Source: an uncultured Psychrobacter sp.
GTDB lineage: Bacteria; Pseudomonadota; Gammaproteobacteria; Pseudomonadales; Moraxellaceae
Direction of reading: 5' to 3'
Assembly (NCBI RefSeq): GCF_947488565.1
Contig: NZ_CANKZC010000001.1
Span: forward strand, 744,001-808,000
Length of the DNA: 64,000 nt
Shown here piece after piece: positions 58,501 through 64,000 of this stretch (position 1 is its first letter; each line of letters opens with the position of its first letter). Below the pieces are notes generated by a model, which did not search any database, was not told the DNA's origin, and saw nothing but the letters and a program-made list of their open reading frames with translations. The position numbers and the translations under genes are program-made.

Positions 58501-61224
58501 TTTGTTAAGAGACTCTTTTTGCTCATCAGTTAAATTGTTTGGAACTACAACGTCAAAGCTTACTAAACCATTATCATCTGTAGTAGCGGTGATATTTGCT
58601 GAACCAATCTGGCCGTTAACGGTTAACAAACTTGCCAGTGATGTATTATCAAAGGTAAGTCTGATCGGTTGATTGGCTACTTGATCGCCAGATGACTGGT
58701 TATTAAGCTGAGCCTGTATTCTAGTATCGCTACCAGCATTATTAAGAATATAGCCTGCTTGGTTATCGATATTATTCGTTGCATTCAATATGTTTAGAGA
58801 AACGGTAGGAGTAACAATATTAACTTTTTGTATTTCAGACTTATAAGTAATATTATTTTCAACGTAAGATAGTTGATAATTGATTCCTACGCTTTTGAGA
58901 TCAGCGCGCTGCTCGGCAGTTAGATTGTCTGGTATCTGAACGACGAAAGTTGCATCACCATTGAAATCTGTAGTCGCCGTCTCTTGAGCAATAGTAACGC
59001 CATAAGTTTGTGCTTTAGCGCCTAGTTGAATAGCAACTTTTTGGTTTGTAACGGCCTGCGCTTTACCTTTAGCCGACAGCCTAACATTAATGTTGCCGCT
59101 ACCACCAAGCTCACTAATCGTTGGGGTAGTAATAGAGGCAAACTCAATACTAGTGATTGGTTGTGCAACCTTGATAGACTGAGTAATTTTAGCTTGAGTA
59201 CCATCTCCATCAGTTAAGACAGCAGTATAACTGATGCCAGACTTTATCAGTTGTTCACGCTGAGCTGCTGTTAAGCTTTGATCAATGTTGACCGTGAATG
59301 TTGCTACGCCAGCATCGTTAGTAACCTGCTGATTACCAACGATAGTTACGCCTGCGCCTTTATTAATAATTAGCTTTACTGAGCGACCATTAGCAGCACT
59401 ACCGTCTTTACGTCTACCAGTAACCTGTAGCTGAAATTGCTCGTCTAGAATACTAACAGCTGCTGGTACGCTTTTGGCTGTCAATGTCATATCACTTTGT
59501 CCAATGTCTGAGCCAATAGTAATGCTTTCACTACTTGCCGTACTGCTAACGCCAGAATCTTCCACAGCGTTGATACTTAAGACAAAGCTTGCCGTTTTTT
59601 CTAATGATAATTTTTGTGCTTCACTCAGTCCTGCAGGTACACGCACTATATAGCTTACGATACCCTTATCATTAGTAGTCTGTTCAGAACTACCGTCAAT
59701 AGTCAATAAGCTTTTACTAGTCAAAGCCGTTGGTAGAGTCGCTGAAACCAATTGATTGGCTACTGCTCCTCCATTTTTACTATTGACTCTAAAACTAATC
59801 ACTGCACTACCACCAGAGCTTGAGATTTGTTTTTTGTCACTTCCCTCAAAACTCACTACGTTCTTTGCAACTGGTATTTCAACTGAACTTTTAAATGTTT
59901 TAGGAGTGATTGAACGATTGGGTTCCGACAATGTCACTGTATAGCTGATGCCATCTTCAGCGAGCATTTTTCGTATAGACTCTTTAAGATTAGGTGCTAT
60001 CGTCAACGCAACAGTTACTTGACCTTTATCATTTAAAGTCAGCTGATTGGTTGCTAGACTCACACCATTAGGTGCATCATTAAGTTTGACAGTGACTTTA
60101 GCGCCGTTAATATTGGTTGATACGCTACTATTTTTTGGCTTAGCAGTAAAAGTCAGTTGCCTTGTATCACCATAAGCACTAAGTGGCTCTGCGCTCTTGG
60201 TCATGCTTAACTCATAGTCAGATACAGGCAACGCTATAGGTAAATAGCCTGTATCTTGTTTGGTAGCACCATTTTGCTCTTGTATACTAATAGCATATGC
60301 AATTCCTTCACCTTCGAGCAATGCAGCAAGCTCTTTTTGCAATGCCTCAAGCTTATCCGCATCTTCATCTGTCCAAATATTTTCTTCTATTTTAATATTA
60401 AAGGTTGCTACGCCATTAGCATCAGTAACTTTACCATTACCCCCTACGATAGATATACCCTTAATACTATCAATACCGAGTCCAACTTTTACATCTTGAA
60501 CACGAGCACCATTGTTGTTTTTAGCAATGACAGTCAGCTGGGCATTATCTCCGTAAGGGTTTAGAGTATTATTAGAAACTGAACTTGTGCTTAATGAAGA
60601 GGTGATTTCAAGCTTACTTTCAGTGACTTGTGTACCATCGCCACTGCCTTCTTTGCTTACTGAAACCTTCAACTCTTGCGGTGCAACAGCTGTACCATCT
60701 GCTTTATTAGCAGTAGCCAATAAAGTAAAGCCTTTATTTATCAGTTCGTTTTTGTCATCAACTGCTTGCGGATTGAGCTTGAGCGTATATACAGCATTAC
60801 CGTCATTATCGGTAGCCTGAGTACTCTGACCTTCGATAGTAATGCCGTTGGTTTCAGAGTCATTTACTTTTAAAGTAACTGCTTTGCCAACCATTGCTCC
60901 ACCAGAGTTTTTCTCAACGGCTTTAACAGTAACAGTAAAGAGAGTTTCTTCATCCGATAGCTCAATAATGGATGGTAAGGTAGTAAGCTTTTGCAAAAAG
61001 AAATCAGGTTCAGTATCTGGAACTTGTTCGCCCCCACCATTATTTCCATTACCCCCGTTACTACCACCTGAGCCTGGCTGCTCAATACCTAAATCAGGTG
61101 CAGGTGCAACAGAATCTACTGTGTCACCGTCACCACCTCCACCACAACCTGCCAGTGCCAATGCACAAGTCAAAGAAGTAAGTTGAAACAGCTTAGAAGT
61201 AAAAGGTAGCGAGCTATGTGACAT
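55552..61224 (-). CDS. Very large repetitive Ig-like lipoprotein (Big_1/invasin-like)
   Basis: The 1890-residue product has a signal peptide with lipobox LAGC (Cys27) followed by GGGGDGD and a Gly/Asn-rich linker (49-66). Residues 75 to about 1130 hold some nine Ig-like, Big_1-type domains. Seven of them carry a recurring helix motif such as LTDEQK or LTAAQREQL (around residues 284, 413, 533, 651, 768, 898 and 1012), spaced about 115-130 residues. Four or five further Ig-like domains lie at 1150-1630, and the last 250 residues differ (VCLLDS, CVNSMSV with two Cys). It has no autotransporter or membrane-anchor domain. I infer a surface or periplasmic adhesin-like lipoprotein. Confidence 0.88.
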   Translation of the reverse strand: MSHSSLPFTSKLFQLTSLTCALALAGCGGGGDGDTVDSVAPAPDLGIEQPGSGGSNGGNGNNGGGEQVPDTEPDFFLQKLTTLPSIIELSDEETLFTVTVKAVEKNSGGAMVGKAVTLKVNDSETNGITIEGQSTQATDNDGNAVYTLKLNPQAVDDKNELINKGFTLLATANKADGTAVAPQELKVSVSKEGSGDGTQVTESKLEITSSLSTSSVSNNTLNPYGDNAQLTVIAKNNNGARVQDVKVGLGIDSIKGISIVGGNGKVTDANGVATFNIKIEENIWTDEDADKLEALQKELAALLEGEGIAYAISIQEQNGATKQDTGYLPIALPVSDYELSMTKSAEPLSAYGDTRQLTFTAKPKNSSVSTNINGAKVTVKLNDAPNGVSLATNQLTLNDKGQVTVALTIAPNLKESIRKMLAEDGISYTVTLSEPNRSITPKTFKSSVEIPVAKNVVSFEGSDKKQISSSGGSAVISFRVNSKNGGAVANQLVSATLPTALTSKSLLTIDGSSEQTTNDKGIVSYIVRVPAGLSEAQKLSLEKTASFVLSINAVEDSGVSSTASSESITIGSDIGQSDMTLTAKSVPAAVSILDEQFQLQVTGRRKDGSAANGRSVKLIINKGAGVTIVGNQQVTNDAGVATFTVNIDQSLTAAQREQLIKSGISYTAVLTDGDGTQAKITQSIKVAQPITSIEFASITTPTISELGGSGNINVRLSAKGKAQAVTNQKVAIQLGAKAQTYGVTIAQETATTDFNGDATFVVQIPDNLTAEQRADLKSVGINYQLSYVENNITYKSEIQKVNIVTPTVSLNILNATNNIDNQAGYILNNAGSDTRIQAQLNNQSSGDQVANQPIRLTFDNTSLASLLTVNGQIGSANITATTDDNGLVSFDVVVPNNLTDEQKESLNKQVLTATLVETLTGKQQQVKIKVQSMTAAISLLGSALKSLNLNGGESQIEVIAKDSKGNIVEGQKVFLALPASIARQGVALVSGGNQTTDNSGKATFSIAVPNNLTDEQKAAISNSFVVALSAADASGNIATQTVTVDTVTPTGTTESLSIGANKVVNTQGDTFKVFVRVTDKKGSIAGREVRLNVDDPIKTGVSIANGKAMTNNDGVASFDLTLTDGASVNQAILEEAGIRLTAKTTTVEKVELEQNYIVAVDSTSIDSYQILASSDKPTLNTGGDQTSATFRVTDSSGGILVGVPVQLSIENLAASGAALSTPSMVTTDASGLINVGVLLTANNVNARLNHSVVINAKIVTPQYDEDGNVSMQVREEKSLSLSAVGTEITLAATATQLADGGSTVITTTLIDGAGLPIGNANMELVNSDGEVITNATITNANGEASFNVRETALSFDNNGNLRVFARAVGERQLITQRSANSIDLVKISRAGISFVDIKEFYDVNEPQTVSIQVRTDTAEQAAALIGEAVEVQTTLGKFTNNTVITTKNITTSNINGNIITVPVTLESQFAGTAVLQARVLNIFINGTSGGLKYQTTVDTRFRATTPAKMLFQAVKSVITPGGSTEVVATVKDRNDVPVEGQTVVFSRAADLSAGRLSAATAVTDSKGEARVVYLANASSPIGGVIVNARLLNDNAGIGTKEAKITVSEEAVYTTLAFSNKLSSDNIYYTVQGSISVMDGSGRAVTDTEVSIKSYAIEYAQGRVCLLDSNISYTDLGFINSTFTEQVPIIFESSWKPTEDPDYNYTLDKDDDINNNESLETINPVAIIGGQVSDDGYSFITDKEGRADFQIRYPIRYSNWVKVRFDASTFLNGSENTQSINYGLPYLADDLRVEGSNLFNPWIGGSSPFGTGGATCVNSMSVSVNDQTNKTTVSLSPYQPGYAVSINGVPSNPPSTSTESFFVDFDQAFDIGSTIDVSNNGFSFSRVLKVD

Positions 61225-61712
61225 GTTTTGGACTCCGAATCCGAATCAGCTATGATATGTTCAAAAATACAAGCAAGAATCGTACCCAATCTATAAATGC
61301 ATAATAAAAATAGATAAAGTTACATTCTGTTTACTCTATATATATAATGTATTAAAATTATAACGGTAACCTTACTGACTTTTGTTGTAACTTACAACTA
61401 AAAATTATACCTATAAGTTAAGTAATCAATCACATAGCAGTGTCAATTCAAGGTATAATGACGCTTCTATAAGACGATGTTTATCGTAAAATAATTTGAG
61501 TATTTACTGATTTTATGGTATAAATGTCGGCTTTAAAATTTTCTGAATTGGTCACTCTGTTATTTGCCTTTATATGACAGTAAAACCAGCTCAACCTTCA
61601 TATAGTTTTGTTTGGTGCAAAGCTGCTGCTTGCTGTGTCCATGCCGCAAATACGCGCAACTTGCCCAGACTGGTATGAGAATCCCTCATACCGCATAGAT
61701 TAGGAGTTCGCC
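61225..61712. other. Divergent AT-rich region between the Ig-like lipoprotein and rpmB
   Basis: The 488 bases are AT-rich in their left half. A good candidate promoter for rpmB is TTGAGT-N17-TATAAA at 61496-61524; another -10-like TATAAT is at 61454-61459. No gene seen. The lipoprotein promoter must be in the left part. Confidence 0.5.
61496..61524 (+). promoter_or_regulatory. Candidate promoter of rpmB-rpmG
   Basis: TTGAGT and TATAAA with 17 bases between them match sigma-70 spacing. It lies about 190 bases before the rpmB start, giving a long leader. Seen by eye only. Confidence 0.45.
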
Positions 61713-61949
61713 ATGTCTAGAGTTTGCCAAGTGACTGGAAAGCGCCCTATGGTGGGTAATAATGTTTCGCACGCAAACAACAAAACCCGTCGTCGCTTTC
61801 TACCAAACCTTCATAACCATCGTTTTTGGGTAGAGTCAGAAAACCGTTTTGTTCGTCTACGTGTGTCTACCAAAGGTATGCGCATCATCGACAAAGTTGG
61901 TATTGATAAAGTGTTAGCAGATTTGCGCGCACAAGGTCAAAAAGTTTAA
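61713..61949 (+). CDS. rpmB: Large-subunit ribosomal protein bL28
   Basis: The 78-residue protein starts [20 protein letters not shown] and continues with the typical [20 protein letters not shown]. It is a normal-length bL28. The ribosome site TAGGAG precedes the ATG. rpmG follows after 38 bases, the conserved order. Confidence 0.98.
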   Translation: MSRVCQVTGKRPMVGNNVSHANNKTRRRFLPNLHNHRFWVESENRFVRLRVSTKGMRIIDKVGIDKVLADLRAQGQKV

Positions 61950-61987
61950 GCCACGCGCTTATCACCACCATCTAAAGGAAAGCTATC

Positions 61988-62143
61988 ATGAGAGATAAAA
62001 TCAAGTTGGTATCGACTGCTGGTACTGGGTATTACTACACTACCACCAAAAACAAGCGCACAATGCCTGGCAAAATGGAGATCAAAAAGTTTGATCCTAA
62101 AGTACGTCAGCATGTGATCTTTAAAGAAGCAAAAATCAAGTAA
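61988..62143 (+). CDS. rpmG: Large-subunit ribosomal protein bL33
   Basis: A 51-codon frame from ATG at 61988 to TAA at 62141-62143 translates to [20 protein letters not shown], then [20 protein letters not shown] and [11 protein letters not shown]. This is the cysteine-free form of bL33, which binds no zinc. An AAAGGAAAG site precedes it. rpmB-rpmG is a standard operon, followed by a strong terminator. Confidence 0.98.
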   Translation: MRDKIKLVSTAGTGYYYTTTKNKRTMPGKMEIKKFDPKVRQHVIFKEAKIK

Positions 62144-62163
62144 TAGTGATTACCTTATTATTT

Positions 62164-62209
62164 GACCATAAAAAAGGGTTTATCAATTGATAAACCCTTT
62201 TTTATGGTC
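62164..62209. terminator. Bidirectional terminator after rpmG
   Basis: A perfect 21-bp palindromic stem with loop AATT (GACCATAAAAAAGGGTTTATC and its complement). It lies 20 bases after the rpmG stop and can also end the convergent minus-strand gene at 62260. Confidence 0.95.
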
Positions 62210-62259
62210 TGTAATTTAGCTTTTTATGAATGAACTGCTATAGTTTCACTCATCGCACA

Positions 62260-62571
62260 TTAACTATAATGCGTGGGTTCTTTATCATAGACATGCGCAT
62301 GCCATTGACTCATCTGTTTTTGCATGATGACCTGAATTGCAGCATGAATCATATGCTGACCGATCGCTTGAGTATCACTACCGAGCAGCTCTTTGAGCTT
62401 GTCCGAAAAATCAATCGTCATCAATGGGGTATCGTCCTGCTCAGCATCACGTAACAACAATCTGCCGTCATCACTTTCTACCAATTCAAGAGTCGTTTCT
62501 TTACCAAATCCTGCAAAATTATCTTGGTTGTCGTTGTCTACTTCTATCTCATTATCGATATCGTATGGCAT
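62260..62571 (-). CDS. Small acidic protein, unknown function
   Basis: The 103-residue protein is acidic (many Asp and Glu at residues 3-17 and 28-50). It has a beta-like stretch (TTLELVESDDGRLLLRDAEQ) and a C-terminal helix (IGQHMIHAAIQVIMQKQM). A GAGGAC ribosome site precedes the ATG. I recognise no named family. It is convergent with rpmG. Confidence 0.8.
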   Translation of the reverse strand: MPYDIDNEIEVDNDNQDNFAGFGKETTLELVESDDGRLLLRDAEQDDTPLMTIDFSDKLKELLGSDTQAIGQHMIHAAIQVIMQKQMSQWHAHVYDKEPTHYS

Positions 62572-62744
62572 CTAATATGTCCTCAATTATACTGTCTCAT
62601 CGTTGCATAGAGTTTTTCGTCTCAGGACAATATGAGTAAATGTATCATACTCATACAATGGACGCTTTGACGCTATAATTCAAGGGTAATAATGCAACTC
62701 CTATGCAATAACAAGCATTCAAAGAAATTATACTAGCCTAGTAA

Positions 62745-63056
62745 TTAACGCCAATAGCGTAACTTTGCTAAGGTAAATAGCAAAGCGACAAACATACCAA
62801 GGTAATACATTAGCTTAAGCTCTAACGCTGGATCACGGTATTTGAAAGGTAAAGCAATGGTGGCAGTAGCAGTAGGTATAATAATGAGCATCAATAGCCA
62901 GCTCTCAAAAACATGTAACCAGCCTTGCAACCCTGTACCATGACTTAACGACGCCAATCCTAATAATAGACAGGCAATGATAAGACTGGTAAACAAAACG
63001 TTGGGCAGATCTTTTGGGTAAATAATATTCGCAATACGGGTGGGCATAATTTGCAT
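62745..63056 (-). CDS. Small inner-membrane protein, unknown function
   Basis: The 103-residue protein has three hydrophobic helices (VLFTSLIIACLLLGLASL, WLLMLIIIPTATATIALPF and LMYYLGMFVALLFTLAKL). It starts at 63056 with GGAA nearby. No family recognised. Confidence 0.75.
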   Translation of the reverse strand: MQIMPTRIANIIYPKDLPNVLFTSLIIACLLLGLASLSHGTGLQGWLHVFESWLLMLIIIPTATATIALPFKYRDPALELKLMYYLGMFVALLFTLAKLRYWR

Positions 63057-63184
63057 ATAAAATTCCAGTCAAGACTAGGGTATATCCTCAATCTGAATGA
63101 GTAAACCTCTGATAGGCTAAAAATGAGGACCCGCCTTAAGATCATGACTTAACAATGATAAAAAACCTATAAATGGTGTGAAAT

Positions 63185-63535
63185 CTAACTATAAGTACCC
63201 ATCAACCATAACATTGCAATACAGGAAGTCAGATAACCTAGACTTATCGCATTCCAGCCTGCAATGTCAGTACCATTAACCTTGTTAAATACACGCGCGC
63301 CAAGCCAAAAAAGTAATGGAATACCAACTACAAAAGCAGGGACTATCACCGCAGCATGGCGTAACACGTCTCCAACATCATCCCCTACCATTAAGCGAAA
63401 ACCATATCCAGCAAGGCTTAGTATCAACGAAAATACTGCTAGGCCAATGGTGATTCCTTTGGGTACTAAACTGCGTTTTTGTTGCTTGTCAGGCGAACTC
63501 TTATCGCTTGTTACTGGTGAAGTTGGCTTATCCAT
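63185..63535 (-). CDS. Small inner-membrane protein with polar N terminus, unknown function
   Basis: The 116-residue protein has a polar N-terminal tail (Ser/Lys/Gln-rich, residues 1-25) and three hydrophobic helices (GITIGLAVFSLILSLAGYGF, HAAVIVPAFVVGIPLLFWLG and ISLGYLTSCIAMLWLMG). The ribosome site AAGGG is near the start. It lies between rpe and the protein at 62745. No family recognised. Confidence 0.8.
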   Translation of the reverse strand: MDKPTSPVTSDKSSPDKQQKRSLVPKGITIGLAVFSLILSLAGYGFRLMVGDDVGDVLRHAAVIVPAFVVGIPLLFWLGARVFNKVNGTDIAGWNAISLGYLTSCIAMLWLMGTYS

Positions 63536-63586
63536 AATATACCCTTATGTGAGGTAAAAATATTCTTGCCAGTATCTTTATGACGG

Positions 63587-64000
63587 CTAATTTGCGCTAG
63601 TTACTAAAGACAACTCTTGACGCATGGCCGTGATAGCAGCTTGATAATCATCTTGATTGAAGATAGCAGAACCCGCCACAAACATATCCGCACCAGCTTC
63701 AGCGATAGCACGAATATTGCTCGCCTTAATACCGCCATCGACTTCTAACCGGATATCGCGACCGCTCGCATCAATACGCTGACGGACTTGGCGCACCTTA
63801 TCTAACGTGCTTTCAATAAACGACTGCCCCCCAAATCCAGGATTGACGCTCATCAGTAAAATTTGGTCGACTTTATCCATCACGTAATCTAAATAATGCA
63901 GTGGCGTAGCCGGGTTTAGTACCAAGCCGCACTCAGCGCCGCCATCTTTGATCAGTTGCAAAGAGCGGTCTACATGACCGCTCGCTTCTGGATGAAAAGT
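63587..64000 (-). CDS. rpe: Ribulose-phosphate 3-epimerase (3' portion)
   Basis: The minus-strand frame runs through the right edge. It reads [20 protein letters not shown] at the edge, then [55 protein letters not shown] and [10 protein letters not shown], the typical TIM-barrel sequence of Rpe. It interconverts ribulose 5-phosphate and xylulose 5-phosphate in the pentose phosphate pathway. The N-terminal part lies beyond the window. Confidence 0.97.
   Translation of the reverse strand, partial: TFHPEASGHVDRSLQLIKDGGAECGLVLNPATPLHYLDYVMDKVDQILLMSVNPGFGGQSFIESTLDKVRQVRQRIDASGRDIRLEVDGGIKASNIRAIAEAGADMFVAGSAIFNQDDYQAAITAMRQELSLVTSAN

Noticed and set aside
56654..60820. Several plus-strand frames of 60-115 codons inside the large lipoprotein gene
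   Set aside because: They are antisense shadows of the repetitive coding sequence with no start signals.

Overview
The window looks like ordinary chromosome of a gamma-proteobacterium of the family Moraxellaceae, most likely Psychrobacter. The reasons are inference from gene content and order rather than a database match: a moderately AT-rich genome, a FimX-type protein with degenerate GGDEF/EAL motifs beside a FimX-associated unknown gene, a gspN-gspC-gspD trio split from the rest of type II secretion, the ssb-MFS(YajR-like)-uvrA order also known from Pseudomonas, and epmB divergent from efp. Almost every stretch is housekeeping; the accessory signal is confined to a few loci.

Layout. 1-1.7 kb: end of a tripartite tricarboxylate transporter (tctB fragment, tctA). 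2.0 kb: tRNA-Val(GAC) with its own promoter and terminator. 2.2-6.7 kb: MoxR ATPase, DUF58 protein and TgpA-like transglutaminase, a classic three-gene operon. 6.9-11.5 kb: c-type cytochrome lipoprotein, FimX, and its unknown partner. 11.6-13.5 kb: epmB and efp, divergent. 13.6-17.4 kb: hybrid histidine kinase, tcdA, tatD family. 17.7-22.1 kb: a small membrane peptide and gspD, gspC, gspN. 22.3 kb: H-NS family protein. 23.3-29.1 kb: ssb, YajR-like transporter, uvrA.

29.2-31.0 kb: an AT-rich NACHT NTPase gene, the best candidate for a mobile or defence gene. 31.1-34.9 kb: DUF503 protein, a split ThrE-type exporter, glutathione reductase, a small membrane protein. 34.9-37.3 kb: GNAT acetyltransferase and an AIF-like Rieske/FAD reductase. 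Two copies of a 76-bp palindromic repeat lie at 34415-34490 and 37360-37435. 37.6-42.9 kb: truD, a membrane diguanylate cyclase, a PHP-domain (RNase AM-like) protein, yciB, yciI. 42.9-46.7 kb: a small membrane protein, mnmC, yjbQ, a lipoprotein. 46.8-51.3 kb: DUF4112 protein, ubiA, a small protein, rsmJ, uppP, tsaB. 51.7-55.4 kb: ffh divergent from a CcsA/YpjD-like gene, then purU.

55.6-61.2 kb: a 1890-residue lipoprotein built of Ig-like repeats, the largest gene here and probably a surface protein. 61.7-62.1 kb: rpmB-rpmG, followed by three small unknown genes and the truncated rpe at the right edge. Translation and RNA modification are well represented (efp/epmB, tcdA, truD, mnmC, tsaB, rsmJ, L28/L33). 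Surface behaviour is the second theme (FimX and its neighbour, the diguanylate cyclase, type II secretion, the Ig-like lipoprotein). No CRISPR array, integrase, transposase or rRNA was seen.
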